A DNA stretch of 64,000 nt from the NCBI RefSeq assembly GCF_019279795.1, contig NC_056734.1:2892065-2956064 (forward strand). The letters run 5' to 3'. Of this stretch, positions 33,513-44,885 are shown piece after piece (within the stretch, counting starts at the first letter, position 1; every line of letters starts with the position of its first letter). The position numbers and the translations under genes were made by a program. The DNA comes from Protopterus annectens. Taxonomy: Eukaryota; Chordata; Ceratodontiformes; Protopteridae. Under the pieces are notes generated by a model. It had not been told where the DNA came from and ran no database searches. It was given only the letters and a program-made list of their open reading frames with translations.

Positions 33513-34878
33513 TGTGATGACCGTGCCCTGGCCCAGCAATCAAGGAGCCTCAATCCTCGCCACCAACACCAGGGAGGTTGTCTCCTAGAAGAGGAAAGGA
33601 TAACTAATACACAAAGTAAAGTACAGTTTCCCTTAAGTGCACACAGAGATCACAGTCGGCCTGGGGCTGGTTGCTCCCTTGCTCTCCAGGTCCCCAATAA
33701 GACTCCCCACTGGCACAGCTATAGGTTCCAGATCTCAGCCTAGCTGGCAAGCTAACCTCCAGTACCCTCTTTGTCCAACCAGTGCTTCGTATCCCTGCCC
33801 AGGTAGCTGACACACACCCACACTTTGAGATAAGTATTTATACAACTTCACAGACACTCCTGGGAAAGGCTGACACAGATTCTCTAGCTGTGCCCCTTTA
33901 CCCAGACTATAAGGTAGTAATTCCTGCCACCACCAGCTAATATTATCAGCTACCCAAAGGCCCTTGAAAGGGTGTCCAATTATTACTGTGCAATATTATT
34001 ATCCAATTGGTAATGTGACTATTTAGTCTAAGGCTTATTAGAGTGGCCTATTACAGTAACCTCTATAAATATGCAATGTACTCTAGAACCTACTTCTCTA
34101 CTCAAACCAGCCACAGGTACAGGTTTTTAAAACACTTAATAATAAATAATTAAAACACAAGACAATACTACTACACCACAGAGATATCTAAGAGTTCAGA
34201 GATCACACAGAAACTTAAAACAATACAGTATGATAGGTCTGATGTCAAAGAAAAACACTGAATCTAACTTTCTAATCTTTAGCTATTCTTAAGAGAAAAC
34301 ACAGTGCTATAATCCTACTTATAGACATATAGAGCATAAGCAGTGCTGGGTCGATGGTCCAAGACAAATGCTTTTAGTCTCTCACTGAACAATAGTTTTT
34401 GAAATACTAACAAACAGCTCTGCTAAGGCCCTCCCAAATTACATCATTTTGACACTTAGTTTTTCCCAGTATTCACATTACATCATTTTGACAGTCTGGA
34501 GTTCCCAGGCAAACAAACTGCATTATTTAGTAAACTAACACCTGCTCAGGAAACTACAACAATAAAAGACATTTCACATGTATACTCTAACAATTATTCC
34601 TTAAGTTAAGACAATAGAAAAAATGTGTTCAGCCAGACGCTTCGGCACCATTTTTTAGATAATTGTAACTTCAAAGAACATTTGAAATGTTTGGCTTGAT
34701 TTTCCTTACAGCAGATGGCAATGTTGCAAAAATCTTGAAGTTCACATTTTACAGTGTTTTCTTTCATTTAAGAACACAAGCCTGTATTTTACATTTATTT
34801 ATACAAATGATAGAATTACGTATCAAAATCTATTTGTCTAGGCTGGCAGCTTTCGCCCATCTTTCCCCAGTCTTCTCA
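33513..34878. mobile_element. LTR-like insertion (probable solo LTR), fossil
   Basis: A 1366-bp block begins TGTGATGACCGTGCCC and ends CCCAGTCTTCTCA, so it has TG...CA ends. It is flanked by TTAGT at 33,508-33,512 and 34,879-34,883, a 5-bp duplication as made by LTR retroelement integrases. It interrupts the L2 linker. No coding domain is seen inside. TATAAATA occurs at about 34,063 and AATAAA words lie further right, so plus orientation is possible. The family (Gypsy-type or retroviral) is not determined. It is younger than the L2 that it splits. Confidence 0.6.
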
Positions 34879-35129
34879 TTAGTATATACTGGGGCAAGGT
34901 TATTTAGAATTTTTAGGAATATCTCCTTGAAGTGCATGACAGCAGAGTTTAAGGTCATAGACTTTAGTATTTCCAGTTATATTCTGTTAAGGATTTGATA
35001 AAAGTATGTTTGGCAAAGTTTTTTGAGTTATGAACATGGTTGTAAATTATATCTTCCATAGTCTCCAGAGGACAAAGCAGGTGTTCTGTAATAATATTAA
35101 TTGAAAATTAATCCTACCTACAGTAATCT

Positions 35130-35700
35130 GTTGTTCAGTGGGATACCCAGGGATACCTAGGGATCTGCCCTGTGGGAATATGTTCATTGACAAATACGTA
35201 GACTCCACCACAGTTGCCATTAGTCCTAAAAACATGAAAAGTGCAAAACCCTGGGACAGAGGGTGAACTTTCTTTATATTTAAACCAAGTTTCAGTAACT
35301 ATGCAGACATGGATGTTTTGCAGATGAAGGAGTGACTCAAGATGGGGCAATTTATTGTTTAGACTTCTGGCATTATCAAGAGTCATCTTAATGTAATCCA
35401 ATTTTGGGACTGATATGTTAGTTATATTGGAATGTCTGTCAAATGGATTGTGCATAAAAAAAGCACTAGGGGGCAGGAAAGGCTGTAGCTGGCATATGAA
35501 AGCCCTGAAATGAGAGATGCTGGCCATCCTTGCAAAGCAAGATGGACTGTCAAACATCTCATCCAGCTCAGTTACAGAGTGGATGAGATGGAAAGGATAG
35601 CAGCTATTTAACCAATTACTGAAGCCTCTTATCTTTTCTTTGTATCAAAGCATCATTTCCAGTGAAGGAAGGATTCAACTCAGGACTAGTCTTTTACCTG
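35130..35700 (-). mobile_element. CR1 LINE endonuclease N-terminal fragment
   Basis: The minus-strand frame 35,135-35,557 reads DYIKMTLDNARSLNNKLPHL, then IHVCIVTETWFKYKESSPSV (catalytic Glu in TETW), then PGFCTFHVFRTNGNCGGVYV and FVNEHI. This is the start of a CR1 ORF2 endonuclease. The text stops near 35,130, where L2-like sequence begins. It may belong with the CR1 RT piece at 30.9-31.6 kb, the L2 having inserted between them. Confidence 0.75.
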
Positions 35701-35894
35701 CATTTGTAACACACCTAGAAAGTTTTTCTGTCTATTGCACTTTCCTGGACTAAGGCTGAAAATGGTCTTTTGGGATCAGTGTTCTACTATGGGTAACAAA
35801 AGCAAAAATAATAAAAATATATAAATAGCAATACACACATGCATGCATACAAAATGTATGCATACATGCATAAATACAGATATTCCACACACAC

Positions 35895-36140
<246 letters not shown>

Positions 36141-36282
36141 ATGTACAATATTGAAACAAAATTACTTTTAAACTATTTCTGTCTATAAAACACTGTGCTA
36201 AAAGTCTGATTTGCTTATTTCAGCAAGTCAATTGATCATTTCCATTATTTTACTGCAGCATAATCCTATACCATCATTCTGA

Positions 36283-36558
36283 GAGTCTATATCATAAGAT
36301 CAAAGAATAAAAATGTTGACTTACCTTTCATCAAAATGGAAATCTCGAAGCTGCACTTCATCGAAACTGCAAATCACCGATTTCTTTCCAAGGGAAAGAA
36401 ATCAGTAGGCCAGCAACTAACACCACATAAAAATAAACAGATTTAATTATCGGAAAGAAATCGGTGATTTGGCTGTTTAATAAACTGCAGCTTTGAGATT
36501 TCCATGTCGATGAAAGGTAAGTCAGCATTTTTATTCTTCGATCTTATGATATAGACCC
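36283..36558. mobile_element. MITE with ~105-bp inverted repeats, same end family
   Basis: The left end GAGTCTATATCATAAGATC and the right end (opposite strand) GGGTCTATATCATAAGATC start nearly matching arms. The arms continue through AGAATAAAAATG(T/C)TGACTT, ACCTTTCATCGA and AAATCACCGATTTCTTTCC. A short loop separates them. The flanking octamers CATTCTGA and CACACTGA agree at 6 of 8 sites. There is no coding capacity. The end sequence and TTACTTACC/TTGACTTACC text link it to the MITE at 17,105. Confidence 0.75.
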
Positions 36559-37188
36559 CACACTGATATGAAGTCCTTCTCTGCAAATTCCCATTTACAG
36601 CAGAGCTGAGACTGGCACCCCTTCCAAATGAAATCACTTAGTGCTTTTTTCATCTGTTGAAGTTGTTGTTGCTGCATAATTGCCCCGTAATATAAATCAG
36701 ATTTCCATTCTCAAAACATTACATCCCTGCAGCTTTTGTTGTTTCTGTATGAACCAATTCCATCAACATAACCTGATTCCGTTCTCAGCAGATCATTTGA
36801 ATGGTTTTCTAAGCCAGTACTGCTGTTGCGCAGTTTTTGCCTCCCTGTTCAAGTCTTATACCTGTTCTCAGCAGAGCTGAGCCATTAATGCTAGTGAGTC
36901 ACCAGCAATTCTATTTTGCTGCTTTTACAAAGCTGATTATTACCATCTATTTTCACATTATTTATTATTGGCAAAAATGTAAGTTGGGCTAGCCTACCCT
37001 TTTGGAAGACGGTCAATTCCCTAAACTAGTTCTCAGAGCATAATCAGTGGTAAAGTACTGTAAATGCTGTTTTGGATGAAAGCAACCTTTTCACCCTGAG
37101 GCAACTGCAATTTTCTGTCAGATTCAACAGTCTTGGAGAATATTATATTACATACTTTGGGAAGTCTGGGGTGCTTATTCTCCTAAAA

Positions 37189-37190
37189 GA

Positions 37191-37241
<51 letters not shown>
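37189..37241. repeat. (AAT)n microsatellite
   Basis: About 17 consecutive AAT/ATA units. Confidence 0.97.
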
Positions 37242-37242
<1 letters not shown>

Positions 37243-37914
37243 GTTGATTTATTTTAAGAACAACAGATCATATTCCTCATGTTATGATTTAATGACTTGC
37301 ATAGTATTTTCTCAAGTGTCTATGGTGCTGGCTGGTAACAAAAGATCCCCTAAATAAATAACTTTAAAGCAACACTGTCATATTTATTTTCACTGCAAGG
37401 ATAGTAACAACAGCTTTTATATGGTAGTCTGCTGAGAAACAGTAGAAATTTAGAATAAGTTGTCAGAGTATAGCTCATTTACTAAGGACAGACAAGAAGT
37501 AAGAACATGCTAAAAACTGCATGCAAGTATTAAAAGTTGTGGCAAAGAAAGCAGGAAAATATATTTAATTATGGGGAAAGATGTAGTTATGCCACCCTTT
37601 GGCACTTCCATTAATGACAGAAAACAGAGGAACTGTGCAAGTAAATATATGTACTATAAGCAGTTATGTGTACAAAACTTAAGTGGGATGGTTGGGGAGA
37701 TAAATGTTTAGTACAAACATACCTCAATATTATTTTTTTTTTTTTTACGATCGTGTATAAAAGCTTAAAAATAGAAGCCTCCCATTGATTATTGTAGGCT
37801 TTAAAGTTCAGGTTAATATAATAAGCAAAGTGAAAATATAATGCAGTGCAGATTTTGCTTTTTGTTTGTGTACTGCACTATTGCAACCTATAGCCTACTT
37901 TTAGCTATTTATAT

Positions 37915-37934
37915 TTACACACATACATACACAT

Positions 37935-37993
<59 letters not shown>

Positions 37994-38012
37994 CATATAT
38001 ATATATATAAAC
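37915..38012. repeat. (TA)n microsatellite with CATA flank
   Basis: CATA-type words precede about 25 TA units, and a second short TA tract follows. The adjacent Ile-Tyr-rich minus-strand frame is an artefact. Confidence 0.95.
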
Positions 38013-39328
38013 CCATATAATGTATACCTTACTGACCTGCCTCCCACTGATGAGCTGTAGTTCACCATCATGTTTGGGAGTGATTAATAAATAACTTTCA
38101 CTACCTAACCATACCAACAGACTGGAGGTCATTACCATATTAAGGCAGTAAGCAGATATGGGGGCTCTGCAAGCTCCCATTAGCAGGGGATCTCCAGCAT
38201 CGCAGGTTCAATTAGCAAGGTTTCCTGTCACTTTTCCTGCTGTGTCTCCACTCTAAGAAAGATCCACAGGCCCAGACATCTTCACCACTGCCTCCATCAG
38301 CTATGGCTCATGCTGGGTTGGAAAATGGGGAAATGGACAGGTCACTGGGAAGGGATGAAAACCCATCTCATGTGGACCAGCCACAGCTGTAATAGATGGC
38401 TGATGCTGCAGCAAACAATGGAGTTGAATGTTATACTGTCCAAAGTCTTGGGTAGAAAGAGGTCCTGTTGCAGTTTCTGTACTCCATAAACATTCTTAGT
38501 TTATGCCTTTTCTGCAGTACTCATGAATGTTATGCTCCCCCTATCTTTGCATAAATCTCTTTGAAGATGGGAATGAGGAGATATGTCCCAAGGGATGAAG
38601 TGCTGACTTCTGGAGAAAGCTTCACACTTATTCTGGCGGCATTTGTAAGGTACACAAATCTGGACCACTCTGGACCCCATGAATACTTTTAGCCAGACAG
38701 TCACATGTTTTGGAGCTAAATAGTGCATTCCCACGGAAAGATGTCTACGATGTACAAAAGGAAACATTCCCTGAAACTGATGCCTTGCATGGTTATTTCA
38801 AGGTAAATAGTAAGATCTTAATGTAAAAGAGCTCTGTCTTCCATAACTGACTGTCTATGTTCCACTTTGAAACTCTACACTGTTTCTATGTTTTATTGTG
38901 GTTCTCTTCATTCTCCTCATTAATGTTTCCACCTCCTATGATTTCTTGGAATTTACTATATATACTTCACCACAGTTTAGAAAAAAATGCCTTCCTATAA
39001 TTAACTCGCATGCCTAATTGAGTATTACCCTCATCTGATAATTCACTGTTCAGAATGAAGTAGGAAGTTCTACTTCAGCTGTGGAACAAGCTCTTTTATC
39101 AGCATGCACAGAGATTCCTATTTTTCTGAAATGATTTTTCAAGGATAAAAATAAAAAAACTTATTCAACCATGGTCACCATGCTCACCAAATCAAGCAAG
39201 TTGTATGATGATTTAGTTTCTACTAACATATAAAATTTTTGCACATTTTTCAGAATTACAATTATCCCAGGTTAATTCTTCAACGTTAGTAAATATAATT
39301 TGTCTTTCTATGCAAACAGATAGGTTCA

Positions 39329-39397
39329 AACACTGTAGGGGCATTTTAAGCTAAATGTGCAAACCACTGTAGGGGCATTTTAAGCTAAATGTGCAAA
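39329..39397. repeat. Two-copy tandem duplication, ~34-bp unit
   Basis: CACTGTAGGGGCATTTTAAG followed by CTAAATGTGCAAA occurs twice in a row with almost no difference, so it is a recent local duplication. Confidence 0.9.
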
Positions 39398-42298
39398 GTG
39401 ATAGCATGTGTAGCTCATTCCATTTAGTGAGCAAAGACTCCAGTTCTCTTTCATGTGTTCTTTGTATGGTCTTTAGCTAACTTTGTTCCACTTGTTTTAC
39501 CCCAAATATATGCTTACTAGGTTCCTCTGGAGTGTCACTTTTCTTTCTTTTTCAGTATATTGTGGATGATGGCTTGTATATCACCACACATCTGTTAGTT
39601 AGATTATTGTTTGTTTCTCTTGACATACAGAAATTTGTCTTTCAGTAGCTTTGATTAAAGTACATAACTGCAAAACCTTCTGGAAACATGTATGGGCTCT
39701 GGCAATCTAATAAACAAGACTGCAGTATGGCAGGAACGAGTCCGACCCTTCACCTTGTTGCTCTCAATTTTAGCACGCAGATCTTGATAATCTAATTTCA
39801 TTTTCTGTTTTGCAGTTTCTAGCTCATGAATATTTCATTTTTCATAACTGTCGCATCGTTTTTCTTGATGCAAATCTGTTCAGTTAGAGTTACAAACCCA
39901 TTTAGGGTTGCCGTGTTTTCAAATGCCTAAGTGGAACATTTTTTTGAAGAAACGTGAGATTTTGCAGGACAAAACATACCCACTGCCAGTGCAAAAGGAC
40001 AGAACTTCACTTTTTTGCCAGAATAAACGCTTATTCTATTTCTTATAACATTGTTTCAGATACAAAATACTTGTTTTATGCAACGATTAAAAAAAAAAAC
40101 CTAACGAAATATTTAGTCCTAAAATTCTGAGGAATTTACCATTTTTAAAATGTTTTTCCCCTCGCAGGACACAACTGCCCAAAGAGGGACAGGTGGTAAC
40201 CCTACACCCATTTCTTTCTGTCACGCAAGATAACTTGCACCACCACTGCTGAAAGTAGAAGTCAAAGAAAGCAGTTCCGTATTATGCCATCCACAGGCAC
40301 TGCTTTAAGAGGTGCGAGACACAAAGAGCAGACTATCAAGTAAGAGTACGCAATAAAATCCTCTTTACCATATTGCTGATACGCATTTGAACTACCGAGA
40401 TAAGTAAACAAACTGATCAAGCAAATATAAATACAAATTAGGTTATACGACCTTGTAATGTTTCAAACAGGCATTCATTTAGCTATCTCAATAGGTCTTC
40501 TGTGGGTCTTAACAATGTCAAAGACGCGTTTTTGCTGGCAGCTGGGTGGAAATGTGGATGTACAAGTTTAAGTAATTTTTGTAATGGTCCTTCAAGATCT
40601 TGTTCTGCAGTAATTATCAGATTTGGAAGCCAAACTTGTGCTGTTAAGTGCTTCACGTTTCTGTTCGATTTGAAGTGCGCTGCTCAAGTTTACAATGTAA
40701 GGACTACAAAGTTGGGAATTTAAAGGATAAAATGTGCAAATGTTTTCATTTAGCCTTGTGTGTATTGGTTGTGTACCTGTGTGGTGCACGCTCTTTTCGG
40801 TTTTTCAGTTGTGTAGTTATGTTGGGAGTTACGTATTTATTTAGTTAGTTGATTAGTTTATTGGGATTAGAACGAAAATCTAGATGGATTAGTTTCAAGT
40901 TTAGACCAGAAAGCCCAACAAACAAACCTCCATAACAGAGTTAAGAATTTCTAACGGTAAGAACATACTAACTGTATTACAAGAGTTTATACATAATGGT
41001 AAAAGTAGGTCAGGACTAAATCTATAATACCCGTCCGGTTTGTGAACCTTTGTGGCTGTGCGCAAGGTGGGACTGTTATTGCTCCCCGCGTGAGAGCCAT
41101 GCTATGCACTACGTTAGGGAGACAGCCAGTATTGCACACTGTATTCTCCTCCCCATACAGCATTGTGTCAGTTAATTTGTTTACAATTTTAAATGTAGAG
41201 ATCTATAAAATACAGTTTGATATGCTGAAATGTTCCTGTAGATAGACTAGAAAGAGCGATGCATAAAGTGATCTCCACGTATATAGGAATGCCTTTATTC
41301 CTATAGAGTCTGTATGAGTGACAGGTGACATCCAAGGCCTGTACAGGTTTATTGTAAACTGCAAAGTTATTGGTTATTTTCTGATTTGTGAAACTGATGT
41401 ATGTTACTTGCTGATGGTAACTTAACCACCCCTTCACTCATCGTCAGGAAACGAAGCAGTGTCCTAAAGAGCTCTGGTATGCTACTGCATGACCACAGCT
41501 GGTACTCCAAATGTTTATGCTGTCTGTATCTCTGAAATTTTCAGCTTGCTTTAACCTTATATTCTGGCACACGCTTTCCCCTACATACAACTGTAAATCA
41601 CATCCGCATTAACTTTGTGTACAGTTGCACATTTAGGACTTCGTTTGCTGTACCTAGTTTTATTTACATGAAGTCGTGTCATCATATGTTATGAGCTGTG
41701 TGCACTGTAGTACCACATGAGATTATGCATTGCTATTAACCTGAACTTGTCTGATTGTGGGCCACTTGTGTGCTGTGTACTCAGCAACTTGTCTATGAAG
41801 AATTCCCCAAAAAAGACATTATGTACTATCAAATTGCAGAAGAGTCATTTTGTTTATATTGCTAATCTGAAAGGTGGCAGTTTGTGTACTTGATAAGTCA
41901 GGTGGAAGCAAAAGTTTGGAGGTAGAAACTCAGGAAATGGAAGTGCTTACTAATAAGACAGTTGGGTTAGACGGGCCAGATGTGTCATAGAGTAGTACTG
42001 TGTTTTATGCCTTTATGCAATAATATTGTGTGTGCCTACTTCAGTTAACCCTTTACTGAAAATGTATTTTGCTGTAGCTTATGAATTTGGAGTATGCACC
42101 TCACCCTTACTTAAGATGAGCAGCAACCTTAGTTAAGGTGAGCAGCAACAGTATTTTTTTTTTATGCATCTTGGCATTCCATTCTCCATCACTGGACATA
42201 CCTCTTATTTGTATCTGAATTGTTCTATAAAAAAATAATTTACCCATGCTGATGTCCCTGAAACTCTCTTAAATTTTGCACTCGCTAATGTCTTCACA

Positions 42299-42543
42299 GG
42301 GAAGTTGTTGGGTCTTTCGGCTTTTCCTGGTTAGGGCTCGCCATTCCTGGTTAGGGCCCGCCACAGCAGAACTCCAGTCCGCTAATGATTGGCAGTAGAT
42401 TTTTACGTGTCGAGTTGCCGGTCCTGATGCACAACCTTCAACGAAGGTACGCCCATTCACTCATGTCTCCACACAGAAGATGCACTAGCTGAGATTCGAA
42501 CAGGACAACGTGTATACTATGAGACGACAACGCTACCGCAGTT
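42299..42543 (-). mobile_element. SINE family 1, copy with 10-bp TSD
   Basis: The minus strand reads GGTAGCGTTGTCGTCTCATA (A box), then TTCGAATCTCAGCTAGTGC (B box), GAATGGGCGTACCTTCGTTG and the tail AACCAGGAAAAGCCGAAAG. The flanks TGTCTTCACA at 42,289-42,298 and 42,544-42,553 are identical. Near the tail a short stretch (GGTTAGGGC-CGCCA) is duplicated, a feature not in the other two copies. Confidence 0.85.
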
Positions 42544-42659
42544 TGTCTTCACATGGAAATAATTGGGATGTTTTCCCATGCTATTTCTCTGGAGATGTTG
42601 CAGAGGGATAAAATAGAAATATGTGGCTGTGAATAAAATGGATTTCAAGTATTTTATTT

Positions 42660-43555
42660 ATTAAGATGCGTGGTGTCAAAGCCATGGTCTCAAGCTAAAT
42701 GAAAAAAATGTGTAGTAATCCCATTTGGAAAAAACAGAGTACCCGCAAACTACAACATAGGAGGTAATCCCCTGAAATCTGAAGAAGAAATAAGGGATCT
42801 AGGGAACCCAAGTAGATAGTCAGCTTTCCTTTGATAACCATGTTGCCAAAGTGGTTAGAAAATCCTTCTATGTGACCCCATCTGATCACGAAAGGGTTCG
42901 CATCAAGATCTAAGGATGTAATGGTGCCCCTCTACTCTTCCCTCATCAGACCCATTATTGAGTACAATGCACCAATTGGAATGTACCTGGCTAGACATCT
43001 CCAGCAGCTGGAGAGACCGCAGAGGTACCTAACCAAGAGGATTACTGGCCTCAAACAGTTGCCCTATGCAGCACGATTGGAAAAAGCTAAGACTTTTCTC
43101 TGTTGCATACCGCTTTCTCAGAGGCGATCTCTGTCTAACATACAGAGCCATGTCCAACCCAGAATTGTTGAACATGCTCTATCTTAGCAAAACCAAATCG
43201 ACTTGAGCTACACGCTCTAGGGATATAAACCTCAACACAACAATGAATAGAACATGCTGGAGGGATAGATTCCTTTTGCAGAGACTTCCCTTACTATGGA
43301 ACAGGGTCCTGATCTACATAAGACAGAGCCCCTCACTATCACTGTTCAAGAGGAACCTTGATGAGTGGATGGGTAACAGAAAGTTCACACCGGGGATCAC
43401 ACCAACAGCACTACTGGATAGGGGCCAAGGGTACTAGCTGCTAGTACAAGGGTCTAGGGAACTACTAAAGGGACGGTGAATACCGCACAACGTGGCTGGG
43501 CTAATATATGCCTTCGGGCAGATAGCCCGGTACCAACCTATGAACCTATAAGAAA
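42660..43555 (+). mobile_element. CR1 LINE 3' end, subfamily A
   Basis: Plus-strand text in order reads IGGNPLKSEEEIRDLG, VDSQLSFDNHVAKVVRKSF, VPLYSSLIRPIIEYNAPIGM, LARHLQQLERPQRYLTKRI, WRDRFLLQRLPLLWNRVLIY, LFKRNLDEWMGNRKFTPGI and ALLDRGQG. It ends with a 3' region GGGCAGATAGCCCGGTACCA and CCTATGAACCTAT. This is a well-preserved, 5'-truncated CR1 end with a few frame changes. The inverse copy at 14,832-15,510 and the tail at 61,585 are the same subfamily. Confidence 0.82.
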
Positions 43556-43559
43556 TGTC

Positions 43560-44385
43560 TTGTATGAAATGGGTTTCATTTGGGGCTTTTGCACTGTGGC
43601 ATGTAAGCTATGACTTGTGTGAAATAGGTTTGATTCTGGGGCTTTTGCATTGTGGCTATTAAGTACTGTTCTGTTATTATGTACCCCTTGACTTTAATTT
43701 CATTTGTATTGACTATATTGAAGTACAGTACATGATCAGCAAGTAAGACAAATGATGTATTCTGTCTGCAGTTTTATGTGGCCACCTGATGGTGTTAACA
43801 TTGGTTGTTGATGATTGTCATTGTTACTATGATGGTCCTTCATCGTCTCCATGTGCAAACATGGGGAAAGTGGGATTATGGATGGATTTAAACTGCAGTA
43901 TGTTCATCAGATTTGGACATAGTATGAATGTGGAGGAGGTAAAAACCACTACAATACTATGCCATTTAACATTAAGGACAAAAAAATGTCGACAGTTTTT
44001 GCAGAAATAAAAATGATGCACAGTCTATGCTGATGGAGCTTGATTCTTTTATTTGCACAGTGCATTTTACATCTTGACATCAGAAGGAATTTGAAAATGT
44101 TTAGTTAATTGTTGTGTCTGAACTGAATTGTGACCTCTAAGTAGTGTTTTGTCAAAAATGATAGGTATTCGTATTGGTCAGACTTGCAGTGAAATAATCA
44201 CAAATTACTTTTTATGAAAGTTGAATATGTGTTTGTATATTGTTTAATGTATGTTACAGTGTATCTTCTTAATGACGGAAAAAAATCATATAAAATTCTC
44301 TCTCCTCCATTCATACCTTTCTATCTCATGCTATCTTAGATGAATAGGTTATTTCTCTACCATCCATTCCTGTAGGCCGTTCTGT
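43560..44385. other. Unclassified interval
   Basis: No domain or repeat relation recognised. It includes a local duplication of GGTTTGATT/C-TGGGGCTTTTGCA text near 43,570 and 43,630. Confidence 0.35.
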
Positions 44386-44389
44386 GAAT

Positions 44390-44885
44390 CTGCAGCTCTG
44401 CCTGTCTGTAAACAAGTACCTTTGGAGAATCCAGGGATTAGTTAACCTTTATAGTGTGCCTAAGTTTGCTCCTTCCCCATCTGTTCTTTCTGCTCACGAT
44501 GAACTTTTCACTTCCCAGCATAATCATGCCTTCCACCCCCGCCTCCTCATGTCTCATGTGAGAAGATCTGTAGTTCCTTTAGTCTTTGTCCTTATCCCAT
44601 ACTTTCCATTTTGCAGTTTTCCTCTGCATTCCTTACCTGATATCTTTTTCCTTATGTTGTCTCAAGAACTGTGTGTAGCATTTAAGGTGTGGTCCAACCA
44701 GATGCCTGTAGAGTGAAAGGATTATCTTCTTACTTTTGGAATCTGCCCATAATGGTATAACTCATTGTGTTTGCTGCTTCCAGTGTTGCTTCATTCTGCT
44801 CTAAGTGATTCTGTGTATGTGTGATCAACACCCTAAAATCCCTTTCCTGAGTCTACACCTGTGCCTTTTCTTTACTAGGAGAAAG
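44390..44885 (-). mobile_element. Old CR1/L3-like LINE, C-terminal half (3' part of split element)
   Basis: The minus strand from 44,885 down reads VLGVVDHTYTESL (LGV-x-V-D), then IILSLYRHLVGPHLKCYTQF and RQHKEKDIR, then MQRKTAKWKVW. These correspond to the CR1/L3 C-terminal pattern LYK-x-L-VRPHLEY...KDI...LE-x-VQRRATK. Decay is heavy. The upstream half of the same RT lies at 48,460-49,240 on the same strand, so the plus-strand RTE copy inserted into it. Confidence 0.6.

Larger units (their letters stand above)
31650..35040 (-). mobile_element. L2-clade LINE interrupted by a SINE and an LTR-like insert
   Basis: From the 5' side (minus strand) it reads HFKEIFLKILNNLAPVY (34,930-34,880), then the insert at 33,513-34,878, then TTKRVKSNPAPWLTKKTKKL (33,530). 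RT follows: IPLHKDGTSTEFNNY (interrupted upstream by the SINE at 32,945), SKVVGKCIHVPLLHHLNS, KAFDT and NIVQYADDSSLI (32,420), then C-terminal LKPINWLELNN. The wording parallels the L2 at 6.2-10.1 kb (FLNILNSLAPLRK, ITPWLTK), which shows what is missing at the breakpoints. YADD is intact but other blocks carry stops and frame changes. Confidence 0.75.
36560..42285. other. Mostly unique-looking AT-rich DNA, no gene recognised
   Basis: This is the longest stretch without an obvious transposon. Structures seen are the AAT repeat at 37,189, a TA repeat at 37,938 and a tandem duplication at 39,329. The 88-codon minus-strand frame at 38,501-38,767 has no motif I know. No exon could be supported by splice context plus protein similarity. 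Confidence 0.4.

Noticed and set aside
38501-38767. 88-codon minus-strand frame as a possible host exon
   Set aside because: No recognisable domain, no supporting splice context and average composition. It is compatible with chance.
40300-41300. Possible promoter/first exon near the slightly GC-richer 41,040-41,120 stretch
   Set aside because: CpG content is only modest and local, no TATA, exon or downstream coding block was found, and frames there are short.
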